A DNA stretch of 54,894 nt from a virus, in the IMG/VR virus record IMGVR_UViG_3300047678_000831, positions 1 through 54,894 of that record; one strand, given 5' to 3'. A model generated the notes under the pieces. The model was given only the letters and a program-made list of their open reading frames with translations. It searched no databases and was not told the DNA's origin. The translations under genes were made by a program, and so were the position numbers. Numbering within the stretch: the first letter of the stretch is position 1; every line of letters begins with the position of its first letter. Positions 1 through 8,300 of the stretch are shown here, one piece after another.

Positions 1-246
1 ATGAACATGCAGCAACTACGGCGGCGCCAGGCGGGCCGCACGGTGCACCAGGTGGCAAAGGCCAGGGCGCAGCAGGAGTACAGCGAGTACATGCACGCTC
101 AGGCAGCGCTGGACGACGACTGGGACGACGACCGCGAGCGCGACACGACATGCCGCGCCTGCCACGGCACCGGCGGCGACCCGTGGAACGACGGCATCAC
201 GCCGTGCGAGCGCTGCGACGGCGAAGGCTACGAGTGGTGGAACTGA
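1..246 (+). CDS. Small DnaJ-type zinc-ribbon protein
   Basis: This 81-residue protein ends in two CxxCxGxG-type repeats (CRACHGTG and CERCDGEG), the spacing of the zinc-binding cysteine-rich region of DnaJ. The N-terminal half is polar and rich in Arg, Gln and Asp with no recognisable domain. The ATG is the first base of the window, so upstream signals are missing and a longer start cannot be excluded. The stop overlaps the next start (TGATG), so the two genes are translationally coupled. Small zinc-ribbon proteins like this are common in the early regions of high-GC phages, but their role is unknown. Confidence 0.7.
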   Translation: MNMQQLRRRQAGRTVHQVAKARAQQEYSEYMHAQAALDDDWDDDRERDTTCRACHGTGGDPWNDGITPCERCDGEGYEWWN

Positions 247-458
247 TGGCGACGCTGACGACACCTGCAAGGAGGCTGCAGACCGTGGCCGAACTGTGCG
301 ACGCCGTACTGCCTTGGTACCCGCTGGCGTACTCGTGGGAGCGGCGCGATGCCTGGGTGATCTACGACGGCCACGATCCGAGCAAGGTGCTGGGCGAAGG
401 CGCCACCGAGGTTGAAGCCTGGGCGGCAGCGGCGAACAGCATGCCGCCCAACTCGTGA
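246..458 (+). CDS. Small hypothetical protein
   Basis: A 70-residue protein starting at the ATG that overlaps the stop of the preceding zinc-ribbon gene. An in-frame start exists further upstream but would overlap that gene by about 100 bases. The sequence has a Trp/Tyr-rich middle (PWYPLAYSWERRDAWVIYDG) followed by an alanine-rich helix, reminiscent of small phage proteins of the DUF2591 kind, which I cannot confirm. No catalytic motif is visible. Confidence 0.6.
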   Translation: MATLTTPARRLQTVAELCDAVLPWYPLAYSWERRDAWVIYDGHDPSKVLGEGATEVEAWAAAANSMPPNS

Positions 459-464
459 TTACCT

Positions 465-480
465 CAACTTTGAAAAGTTG
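465..480. repeat. Perfect inverted repeat, possible operator
   Basis: CAACTTT and AAAGTTG are 7-base perfect arms with a 2-base centre, lying in an AT-rich patch between two genes and about 30 bases before the next start. There is no T-run after it, so it is more like a protein-binding site than a terminator. The binding protein is unknown. Confidence 0.35.
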
Positions 481-510
481 TGAACGCGATCAGTTCGCAA
501 AGGAACACTG

Positions 511-768
511 ATGGGCGTGTTCAGATGCTCCGTATGCGGAGACCCAACTGCCTTCCAGAGCTTCAACCCCATGGCCACGGTGCACAAGTGCCCAGGCAGA
601 CCTGGGCTGCAGTGGGATGACAGCCTGATCAGTGCTTCCGACCGGCGAGACCGCCAAGTTCAGCGCGACCTCACGCCGGAGAACAGGAGCGACCTCGAAA
701 TCATTGTCCACGCTGGGAACGAAGTTGCCGGTGCTGGCACGCATTGGATCGTCGAGCGCGAGGCGTAG
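511..768 (+). CDS. Small hypothetical protein with a CxxC pair
   Basis: An 85-residue protein preceded by a plausible ribosome-binding site (AAAGGAA, about 6 bases before the ATG). The N-terminus carries a single CSVCG knuckle and one later Cys, so metal binding is possible but not shown. The C-terminal half is charged and contains an IIVHAGNEVAG segment. An antisense frame is open over the same bases but has no ribosome-binding site and lies against the direction of both flanking genes. Function unknown. Confidence 0.55.
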   Translation: MGVFRCSVCGDPTAFQSFNPMATVHKCPGRPGLQWDDSLISASDRRDRQVQRDLTPENRSDLEIIVHAGNEVAGAGTHWIVEREA

Positions 769-794
769 GAGCCGCACGGTCACAATGACCGCCG

Positions 795-1103
795 ATGAAC
801 CACGGACAGAAGCCTGACGCTACTCGAACCCCCCACCTGATCTGGCGCGCGCAGCGGCTGTGGCGCCGCTGGGTACAGCTTACTTACTGGTTCGTGGTCT
901 GCTACTGGCTGAAGGCCTGGGGCAGGCTCTATTGGTTCAAGCGGGCGCCTGACTGGTTCGTGTGGTTCGTGGCTTCCGCTCCGGACGAAGGGAGCGAGGA
1001 AGACGCCGAGTTCTTCGACGCTGCGTTTGATGAGCGCGAGCTGCGGCGCCAGGTGAGGAAGACGGGGCAACCCCAGCAGGTCAGCGAGCGATTTCCGCCT
1101 TGA
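795..1103 (+). CDS. Small Trp/Tyr-rich, probably membrane-associated protein
   Basis: A 102-residue protein whose residues 20-60 are very rich in Trp, Tyr, Phe and Val (for example TYWFVVCYWLKAWGRLYWF), followed by an acidic tail (EGSEEDAEFFDAAFDERE). The aromatic stretch could form one or two membrane-associated segments. Its 3' end overlaps the 3' end of the convergent HTH gene by 23 bases. I do not recognise the family. Confidence 0.5.
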   Translation: MNHGQKPDATRTPHLIWRAQRLWRRWVQLTYWFVVCYWLKAWGRLYWFKRAPDWFVWFVASAPDEGSEEDAEFFDAAFDERELRRQVRKTGQPQQVSERFPP

Positions 1104-1524
1104 GGCGTTCGGCCATGCAGGCAAGGTCTTCTGCGCGCCCCTTGATCAAGCGCAGAAGGTCGGTGTGCAGCCCGGCCGGCACGGGTGAAGATCCGGCAAC
1201 CCACCGTCTTACGGTGCGATCAGCAACTTCCAGATCGCGCGCCATCGGCGTCTGCCACTGGGGCCCGTAGAGGGCTTCTCCGCACGCGACCAGCAACTCC
1301 GTGTTGCTACCAGCGGCGGCGGTTGTCGGCTCCACGCCGGCCAGCGCGTCGCGGTACCCGCGGCCCAGGTCGTCAGCCCGCGCCATGCGGGCGGCGTGCT
1401 CTTGCGGAGTTCCGAAAGTATCGCCGTGATACAGGCGCCGCAGGCCGGCGCTGTAGCCGGTCCCATAGTCTCCCGGCAAGCTGCGCGCAGCCTTGGCCAG
1501 GCGCCGGAAATCAGCCTCGATCAC
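1081..1524 (-). CDS. Helix-turn-helix DNA-binding protein
   Basis: The 147-residue product has a C-terminal helix-turn-helix of the kind seen in phage regulators (PMARDLEVADRTVRRWVAG, about residues 87-105), followed by a helical tail. I placed the start at the GTG whose last two bases begin the TGA of the upstream gene (GTGA overlap); the frame is open for another 126 codons upstream, but that stretch is antisense-like and covers the neighbouring gene. It is the second gene of a two-gene operon under the promoter at 1874-1902, which carries a palindrome, so autoregulation is a reasonable inference. It could be a repressor or Cro-like switch protein. Confidence 0.7.
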   Translation of the reverse strand: MIEADFRRLAKAARSLPGDYGTGYSAGLRRLYHGDTFGTPQEHAARMARADDLGRGYRDALAGVEPTTAAAGSNTELLVACGEALYGPQWQTPMARDLEVADRTVRRWVAGSSPVPAGLHTDLLRLIKGRAEDLACMAERLKAEIAR

Positions 1525-1820
1525 AGCAATGCCCAGCGCTGGCCAGCATCGCGGATCTGCGCGAGCACGGCCGCCTCGCGGGCGGACAGCAGCTCGCCTT
1601 CGGTGGCGATGCCCTGGCTCTCCAGCATCTTGCTGAGATAGACGGCGTCGGTGTGCTTGCGAAGGTGCAGCGCGATCACCTTCTCGCTGCGGAACGCCTG
1701 GACCGAGGTGACGGCATCGGCCGGCATGACCTTGGCCAGGAAGGCGTCCTGCTCGGCGTCGCGGAAGGCGCTTTGATCGACCACAGTCTTGCGGCCGTCG
1801 GAGTGGATCATGGTGCTCAT
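1521..1820 (-). CDS. Small hypothetical protein, first gene of the HTH operon
   Basis: A 99-residue, mostly helical protein with no recognisable domain. It starts at an ATG about 50 bases downstream of a clear sigma70-like promoter, with AAAGG a few bases before the start, and its stop overlaps the GTG start of the HTH gene. Its length, charge pattern and tight coupling to a DNA-binding protein suggest a regulatory partner, but this is inference only. Confidence 0.65.
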   Translation of the reverse strand: MSTMIHSDGRKTVVDQSAFRDAEQDAFLAKVMPADAVTSVQAFRSEKVIALHLRKHTDAVYLSKMLESQGIATEGELLSAREAAVLAQIRDAGQRWALL

Positions 1821-1867
1821 GGTGGTGGCCTTTCTGCCAGCTTGCGCGGACCGGATGCCCTGCGCGT

Positions 1868-1883
1868 GTCCTAAATATAGGAC
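1868..1883. promoter_or_regulatory. Palindromic operator over the -10 box
   Basis: GTCCTA and TAGGAC form a perfect 6-base inverted repeat around AATA and cover the -10 hexamer of the leftward promoter. Binding here would block RNA polymerase. The HTH protein of the same operon is the obvious candidate binder. A second near-palindrome centred on TCACGTGA lies in the -35/-10 spacer at 1887-1894. Confidence 0.5.
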
Positions 1884-1902
1884 TGATCACGTGACCCGTC
1901 AA
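1874..1902 (-). promoter_or_regulatory. Sigma70-type promoter for the HTH operon
   Basis: Read leftward: TTGACG, a 17-base spacer, then TATATT. This is the best consensus-like host promoter in the window. It would drive the 99-residue gene and the HTH gene, with transcription starting near 1867. Confidence 0.7.
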
Positions 1903-1928
1903 GCGTCCAGTGGCTCCAGCATCGGAGC

Positions 1929-2672
1929 CTAGAAGAGTTGCTGCTCTGGCGGCACCTGGCCCGGTAGAAGGTCCGGCATGACCTCAAGCGGCCCATGCCA
2001 CTGTTTGCACAAGGCCGCGGCCTCTTCCACGGAGCATTCGAGCCACCTGGCGTAGTCCTCGGGGTCGAGGATCACCGGCATGCGCTTCTCGTCGCCGGGT
2101 CGATGGAACATCGACATGATCGGGTGGCCATCGGCGTTCACCGTGAGCATGGCCGCGGCGAAGACCAGCTCGCCGGTCTCGGGGTCGGTGACGCGCCTGT
2201 AGATGCCGGCGATGCCAAGCGGCACGCCGCCGACCTGCTGGATGCGCCAGCGGTTGGACTTTCCAGGGTTGGCAACAGTGCCGTAGTAGCGCGGCTCGAA
2301 GAACCGTTCCGTGGGCAGGATGCAGCGCTGGCCGTCTCTCCACGCCTTGGCGAAGGTGGGCTTCTTCAGCAACTCTTCGCTGCGGGCGTTGAAGGTGTTC
2401 TTTGCCCATGGCGGGTCAGCCGGCCCGGCCTTCCCGTCGATGCCCTTCTTCGCGCGACTGAGTGCGGCGATGAAGGGCGGGACAAAGCGCCACACCGCCT
2501 TGTCCAACGTGCGCTCGCCGGAGCGCAGATCACCTTCGCGAGCGATGCGGATGATGGGGATGGTGCCGGCCGGGAAGACCTCGCCCTCGCGCAGCTCATT
2601 TCCAGGGGCGTCGACGCCGAAGAAGGTCAGCAGTCGGTCTTCAGCGGTGACCGGGACGTAGTTCGAACACAC
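1929..2672 (-). CDS. SRAP-domain protein (YedK/HMCES-like)
   Basis: The product matches the SOS-response-associated peptidase family, which covalently shields abasic sites in single-stranded DNA through an N-terminal Cys2 exposed after Met removal. Visible family features are the start followed by CSNYVPV, the WAKNTFNARSE block (asparagine and arginine of the active pocket), RCILPTERFFEP (catalytic Glu region), and AMLTVNADGHPIMSMFHRP (family His). An upstream TTG would put the Cys at position 4; the GTG chosen here puts it at position 2 and has AGGAG six bases upstream. At 247 residues it is a usual length for the family. It follows an unknown gene by 18 bases. In a phage it may protect replicating DNA or favour lesion repair. 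Confidence 0.88.
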   Translation of the reverse strand: MCSNYVPVTAEDRLLTFFGVDAPGNELREGEVFPAGTIPIIRIAREGDLRSGERTLDKAVWRFVPPFIAALSRAKKGIDGKAGPADPPWAKNTFNARSEELLKKPTFAKAWRDGQRCILPTERFFEPRYYGTVANPGKSNRWRIQQVGGVPLGIAGIYRRVTDPETGELVFAAAMLTVNADGHPIMSMFHRPGDEKRMPVILDPEDYARWLECSVEEAAALCKQWHGPLEVMPDLLPGQVPPEQQLF

Positions 2673-2690
2673 GATCAACTCCTGGCCTGA

Positions 2691-3059
2691 TCAGGCGTCA
2701 GCCACCTCGGCGGGCCGCCGGTACATCTCCAGCGTTTGCCCGACGACTTCGCCCAAGGATGGGTCATCAAACCCGCCCGTGCGCAGCCGCCATTCCTGAA
2801 CCACTGCGGCCTCCCCATCGCCCAAACGCGTGCGCTCGATCCCGCGGAGCACCATCTCGTCCCCGACGACCTTGACTACGGCTGCCTGATACAGCTCGGC
2901 CTGGTGCTGGCCAGGCGCGCTCATACCGTGCCTGAGCGCCAGGTGGCCGGAGCGATTGCTGGGTGACTCCAGTACTGCAGCGCTCCACTTGACCTTGGCG
3001 AGCTGCGCCGGCGTCAGCGGAATGCCGGAGCGGCGCAGGAGCTTGAAGAGCACGCGCAT
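2691..3059 (-). CDS. Hypothetical protein upstream of the SRAP gene
   Basis: A 122-residue protein beginning MRVLFKLLRRSGIPLTPAQLAKVKW. The frame stays open upstream of this ATG, but the extra sequence is proline/arginine-rich and overlaps the divergent late promoter at 3121-3161, so I used the internal start; the ribosome-binding site is weak. The middle holds alternating hydrophobic strands (QAAVVKVVGDEMVLRGIE, then EAAVVQEWRL), suggesting a small beta-rich fold. It is co-directional with the SRAP gene and probably in its operon. Function unknown. Confidence 0.5.
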   Translation of the reverse strand: MRVLFKLLRRSGIPLTPAQLAKVKWSAAVLESPSNRSGHLALRHGMSAPGQHQAELYQAAVVKVVGDEMVLRGIERTRLGDGEAAVVQEWRLRTGGFDDPSLGEVVGQTLEMYRRPAEVADA

Positions 3060-3120
3060 CTGTTGTGTCGGGTGATCGTCGGGCGCCGATAGTACGCCGC
3101 CGCGCGCGGCCGAACGGCGC

Positions 3121-3161
3121 CGGTAAGGCCCGGAGCTTGGCCGCGCCTGCCATGGGACAAC
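3121..3161 (+). promoter_or_regulatory. Late-type promoter, copy J (CGGTAAG-N28-GACAAC)
   Basis: CGGTAAG at 3121-3127, then 28 bases, then GACAAC at 3156-3161. The hexamer is the weakest of the set (no T at position 6). It precedes the 90-residue gene at 3226, which has its own AAGGAG site. Confidence 0.5.
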
Positions 3162-3225
3162 TGGCACTCCCCGCCAAGGCAAGGGGTTCAGCGGCCAGCC
3201 ACCGCGTTCAAGGAGTCCCCATCCC

Positions 3226-3498
3226 ATGAAGTCGCGTGCCCTCTCTCTCCTGTCCATGCTGTCGTTCCTGGTGCCGATCCTCTACGCGCTGTGGCATCCC
3301 GTGGTCCACCTGGCCAAGTTGGCCTATGGCACCGTGAAGCGGGTCTTTGTCGGCCCGGCGCCGGCGGCCGAGCGCGCCAACGCGGCCAGCGCCGCCCACC
3401 GATCTCGCTTCGCCGCCGCGGCCAGCTTCGTCCTGCGCATCGTCAAGCGCGACCGCCCGGTGGTGTACCCGCAGTGGTCCATGTGCCCCAGCACCTGA
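3226..3498 (+). CDS. Small protein with an N-terminal membrane segment
   Basis: A 90-residue protein with AAGGAG upstream of the ATG. Residues 5-25 (ALSLLSMLSFLVPILYALWHP) form a hydrophobic segment consistent with a signal anchor, followed by a basic, alanine-rich stretch. It sits alone between the divergent leftward operon and the baseplate operon and is preceded by a late-type promoter. No family recognised. Confidence 0.5.
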   Translation: MKSRALSLLSMLSFLVPILYALWHPVVHLAKLAYGTVKRVFVGPAPAAERANAASAAHRSRFAAAASFVLRIVKRDRPVVYPQWSMCPST

Positions 3499-3546
3499 AC
3501 CCCTGACGGCCTGATAGGCGCGGTGCAACGCCGCGCCCGCGCCCAG

Positions 3547-3587
3547 CGGTAAGAGCCCGCTGGGCGCCCCAAATGCGCCGGGATCAT
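3547..3587 (+). promoter_or_regulatory. Late-type promoter, copy A (CGGTAAG-N28-GATCAT)
   Basis: CGGTAAG at 3547-3553 and GATCAT at 3582-3587. The ATG of the baseplate gene follows after six bases with no Shine-Dalgarno sequence, so the transcript is probably leaderless. The upstream half lies in the loop side of a hairpin (GCCCAGCG and CGCTGGGC). Confidence 0.65.
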
Positions 3588-3593
3588 TTCTGC

Positions 3594-3887
3594 ATGGTCC
3601 TCACCGCGCAGTACGTGCAGCGAATGATTTCGCACTGGCTCAGGTGCCCGCCGAACGGGTATCTCGGCAGTAGCTATGGCTCGGGCGTTCAAGACCTGCT
3701 GCAGATGCCGTTCACGCAGGCCACCGCCGACGCGCTGGTGGCCAAGCTGCGCACCGACGTGCCGCCGCTGAACCTGCTGCCGGCCAGCGCCTTCAACGTG
3801 TGGTCGCGGCCGACCGGCGCAGACGGCGTCAACCTGTTCATCGAAGTCGCCGGCGTCGAGGTCTTCCTCGGCGAAGCCGCGACCTGA
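3594..3887 (+). CDS. Probable gp25-like baseplate wedge protein
   Basis: A 97-residue protein immediately before the J-like baseplate gene, the position held by gp25/gpW-type wedge proteins in contractile-tail phages. Its size fits, and it has a conserved-looking GYLGSSYGSGVQDLL block. Homology to gp25 is not clear from the sequence alone. I chose the ATG six bases after the promoter hexamer; an upstream in-frame ATG at 3573 lies inside the promoter. There is no Shine-Dalgarno sequence, consistent with a leaderless start. It is followed five bases later by the J-like gene. Confidence 0.45.
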   Translation: MVLTAQYVQRMISHWLRCPPNGYLGSSYGSGVQDLLQMPFTQATADALVAKLRTDVPPLNLLPASAFNVWSRPTGADGVNLFIEVAGVEVFLGEAAT

Positions 3888-3892
3888 GCGCG

Positions 3893-5332
3893 ATGTACCT
3901 GAAGTCCGACTTCGAGCGGGCCGTAGTCGCGGCGGCCTCGGCGCAACCGGATGCAGCCGCTCTGATGCGCGCCGGGGATCCGATCCTGCTGGCGCAGATG
4001 AGCGCCCAGGCCGCGATGTTAGCCATGATGAGCGCCCAGGCCGACGTGGCCGAAGTGGAGCCCTTCGTCAAGTCGCGCACCGGGACCGTTCTGGCGGATG
4101 CGACGCTCAAGGGAATCCTGCCGCTGGGCAAGCCCGCGCGGGTCGAGATCACCGTCACCAACCCAGGTGCGGCCCCGGTCGCCATCGCATCCGGCCGCGG
4201 CCTGCTGGACGCCAAGGGGATGCTGTACGCCGTTGAGGGCTCGGCAACCATTCCCGCGACAGGTTCTGGATCAATCACCGCGGTGCAGATCACTACGCGG
4301 CAGTTCACCCACACGGTGGCGGCATCGGTGCCGTTCTACGAGCTGCAGGTGGAGGCCAGCGAAGACGCGGTCTACATCGCCGGCATCGAAGTCACGGATC
4401 AGGTGGCGGCGTTCGCGTACAGCCCAGACTTCTGCAACGTCGGTCCGGGCGACCGCGTGTTTCACGTGGAGACCGATGAGTACCGCCGTCTATTCCTGCG
4501 CTTCGGCGCCAGCACCAGCAGCGCACCGGTAGTCGGCCACCAGCCGGCCAATGGTGACGTGCTCACCATCACCGTGCGCGAGACCGGCGGGCCGATTGCG
4601 CTGGAGGCGGGGTCGGCATTTGCGTTGGCTTACGTGGCCAACGCTGATGAGGCTGAACTCGGGCTGGCGCTGAACGAGATCATCGCGACGGGAGCCGCTC
4701 CGCCGGACACCGAGACTTTGCGCATGCTGGCGCGCTACCCCGCGCTGCACGACGGCAACGCCGTCTTCTTGTCGAACTTCGACTTCCTGCTGCGGCGGCA
4801 GTTGTCCGGCGTGCAGTTCCTCAGCGTTTGGAACGAGCAGGTCGAAGAGCTGGCGCGCGGGCCGAGCCTGGCAAACATCAACAAGCTGTTCGTCAGCTTC
4901 GTGATCCTGGGCCAGTCGAACCTGGCCAGCGAGAACCAGATTCGCCAGATCGTGGGCCGCGCGGACGACAGCTACGGCCTGGTCTTCGTGGCCCCGCGCC
5001 TCGTGCCGGTGCCGGTGACTGTGACAGCAACCGTCGCCGTGGTGCACGACACCGCTGACGTGGAGGCGCAGATCCGCACGGTGCTGATCCAGAACTACGG
5101 CCGCGGCTCGCTCAACGCCTCGCGCGGCCTGCAGAAGGGATTTCGCCAACAGCGCCTGAACAGCGAACTCAAGGCGGCCGTGCCGGCGCTGCAGGACCAG
5201 ATCAGCGACTTCACGCTGGTGCTCGGCGACACGGGCACGTCCCTCCCCGAGGACTTCAGGTTCTTCGACAACGCAAGCATCGCGGTGATCGTCACCCGCA
5301 TCAGCGATGCCACCGGGCTGTGGAGCCTGTGA
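3893..5332 (+). CDS. Baseplate wedge protein, gpJ-like
   Basis: The 479-residue product resembles the baseplate J family, which forms the wedges joining tail tube, sheath and fibres. Supporting segments include an N-terminal helical part, a beta-rich middle (ARVEITVTNPGAAPVAIASG, residues about 80-100), and the C-terminal VPVTVTATVAVVHDTADVEA block typical of this family, where domains repeat before the attachment to the fibre network. It follows the gp25-like gene and precedes a fibre gene, the usual order. The frame is open upstream, but the ATG at 3893 comes directly after the preceding stop. Confidence 0.7.
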   Translation: MYLKSDFERAVVAAASAQPDAAALMRAGDPILLAQMSAQAAMLAMMSAQADVAEVEPFVKSRTGTVLADATLKGILPLGKPARVEITVTNPGAAPVAIASGRGLLDAKGMLYAVEGSATIPATGSGSITAVQITTRQFTHTVAASVPFYELQVEASEDAVYIAGIEVTDQVAAFAYSPDFCNVGPGDRVFHVETDEYRRLFLRFGASTSSAPVVGHQPANGDVLTITVRETGGPIALEAGSAFALAYVANADEAELGLALNEIIATGAAPPDTETLRMLARYPALHDGNAVFLSNFDFLLRRQLSGVQFLSVWNEQVEELARGPSLANINKLFVSFVILGQSNLASENQIRQIVGRADDSYGLVFVAPRLVPVPVTVTATVAVVHDTADVEAQIRTVLIQNYGRGSLNASRGLQKGFRQQRLNSELKAAVPALQDQISDFTLVLGDTGTSLPEDFRFFDNASIAVIVTRISDATGLWSL

Positions 5333-5344
5333 TGGAGCAGTGCA

Positions 5345-8300
5345 ATGGCTGGTGAAAAGGAGCTGGTCGGTGCGGGTGGCGTAGCCCTCGTCAACGACCC
5401 CATCGAGAACAAGGTCCGCGTTGTTGCAGACCCGGCGGTGGTCGCCATGCTGTCCGCGCTGTTCGACTCTTCAGCGCCCGACCTTGGCACCGGCCTACTC
5501 CGGCATGGCCGCAGCGTCAGCTACGTTTCGGGTTCGCTCGGCGCTTACCTGAACGACCTGCTCGACTTCATGGATTCGGGAGGCGGGGGCGGAGGTGCGC
5601 CTGGTGCAGCAGCGTACCTGCACATCCGTTACAGCGACGATGGCGGCGTGACCTTCACGGGCGGCGGTGGCGTGGTTCCGGGTGCGTACATTGGAACCTA
5701 CAGCGACGCCGTACCTACGGCGAGCGCGTCGGTCAGCGCGTACACCTGGGCGCTGATCCGCGGCGCGCCAGGCGCCAGTGGCAACTACACGGACTACGTG
5801 TTCAAGCGTGCGGCCACGCAGCCGACGACGCCCACCGGCAATGGCACTCCTGCTACCTGGTTCGGCGAGCCACCAGCAGCCGACGGGAACCCCTTGTGGA
5901 TGACCCGCGGCGTGAAGACTCCGGCGAATGTGCTGGTTGGCACCTGGGCCACTCCGGTGCGGCTCGACGGCACCAATGGGGCCGCAGGGTCAAGTATCAC
6001 CGTTGAGTACAGCCAGGATGGGGCAACGGCGTGGCATTCCACCTTTGCCACTGGTGACCTCTACATGCGGCAGAAGGTTGGCGCCGGCGCCTTCAGCCAA
6101 GCCATCCGCATCGTCGGCGAGGACGGCGCCGACGGGACGGGCATGGTGACGCTGATTGCCAGGGGCAACTGCGTCGTTTCAGGCCCGGATCGGGCACACA
6201 AGGTCGGCGGCGTGAGTGAGTGGGACAGCGAGGTGCGGTCGCTGGAAAGCTACACCGGCGGCGCCTTCGTCAGTTTCCAGTGCGACCAGAGCAACCTCAA
6301 CTTGATGGTCGGCCTGAACTCGGACCCGACGACCGATCTGAACTTCACGTCTCTGGACTGGGCTTGGTTCTGCGATGGTGGAATCAGCTACCTGTTCCAC
6401 GACGGCGCCTTGCTGCAGACCATCGGATCGTACACATCGAACACGGTCTTTTCGATCATCTACAACAACCAGACCGTTCGGTTCTTTGCTGACGGCGTGT
6501 TGGCCGGCGAGTACGGCGATACGCAGAACAAGCGGTTCTATCTGGACTCCTCGTTCGAGGCGCCGGGGGGGTCGATTCGCAATGTTCGGTTCGGGCCGGT
6601 CGGCGCTGCGGGTGCTGCTGGCACCAGCCCAGTGACGGGCTGGCTGAGCAACGAGGCCTGCACGGTTGCGGCCGACTCCGCCGGTGCGGTGGCCAGCTTC
6701 AGCGGCGCCGGCGGCAACTTCCGTGTCTTCAACGGGAACACCGAGGTGACGACTGGCAACAGCGTTGCCTACAGCGTCCTGAGCAGCAGCGGCGTCACCA
6801 TCGCCATCAACGGCTCCACGGGTGTCTACACCGTGAGCGCGATGAGCGCCGACAGCGGTACCGCCACCCTGCGCGCGATCTTCGGATCCACGGCGGTGGA
6901 CCGCGCATACAGCATCGCCAAGAGCAAAGCGGGTGCCGCCGGCAGTGCCGGTGCAAATGCCCAGGTGCTGACTCTCCTGAGCACCGGCCAGGCGTTCAAG
7001 TACGACACCACCGGCGCGCCTTCGCCAAGCAGCCAGACGCTCAGCTTCACGGCCCAACTGGCGAACCTGAGCGGGACGGCAGCCTTCACGTGCACGCTGT
7101 ACGACGCCAGCGGCACGAGCATCGGAACGCCCACGATGGGCGGCAGCGGGAATACGCGCACCCTCACGAACACGCAGTTCAACAACGCCGACTCGGCGGT
7201 GGTGCAGGCAACGCTTAGCGGGTTCACAGACCGTGTCACCGTCTACCGGCTGCGCGATGGGGCACAAGGCCCGCAAGGCGTCCAGGGCAACCAGGGGATT
7301 CAAGGACCGGCGGGAGCGAACGGCCAGCCCAGTTACTTCCACATGGCGTTCGCAACGTCGTCGGACGGCAGCGCCGGGTTCAATTTCAGCACTGGTCCGT
7401 ACATCGGCATCTACGTTGATTCGACGCTCGCCAACAGCAACGACTACCACGCCTACACCTGGAGGCAGTTCCAGGGCGCCCAAGGACCGCAGGGCCTGCA
7501 GGGCATCCCAGGCCTGAATGGAGCTACCGGTCAGGCGCAGTACATCCACATCAAGTACAGCAACGACGGCGGCACGACCTTCACGAGCAACGCCGGCGAA
7601 GACTCGGGCATCTACATCGGATTGCGCGTCGATCTGGTGTCCTCGGACAGCAACGTCCCCAGCGACTACCAGTGGGCGATGTTCCGAGGCGCGCAAGGGC
7701 CGCAGGGTGTGGCCGGGCCGACGGGCGCCAACGGGCAGCCGAGCTACACGCACTTCAAGTTCTCCAACGACGGCGGGGCCACCTTCACTGGGAACCAAGG
7801 TGAGGATGTTGGCCGCTACCTCGGTATCTGCTCAGACGCGAATCTGGCCGATCCCACCGTGGTCGGGGCCTACACCTGGGTGCTGGTCAAGGGAGCCGAC
7901 GGGACGAACGGAGTGCAGGGCCCGCCTGGAGCCAACGGCGTGTCGCAGTACACGCACTTCAAGTGGAGCGACGACGGCGGAGCTACCTTCACCGGGAACG
8001 CCGGCGAAGACCCCGGCCGCTGGCTTGGCATCGCCGTGGACAACAACGTGGCCGATCCGACAACAGTCGGAGCGTACACGTGGGCCCCGGTCGCCGCGAC
8101 GGCACTGCCTGGGCCTAAGTCGGCGTCCTACGACGTAACGTCATCGACCAGCCCCGGGTCAGGGCCTGGGACCATCCCAGCGCAGACGGCGCAGATTCGA
8201 CTGAATCCAAACGGCACGGCGGAGGTGTCTTTCGGCCCGTCAGGGTCGGCTTGGAGCAGCGCTGGGACGTGGCACTCTGCACCATTCAGCAACGTCGGCG

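Noticed and set aside
1081-1902. A 273-codon leftward frame as one gene
   Set aside because: The upstream 126 codons overlie another natural gene and the promoter; the GTGA overlap at 1524 gives the real start.
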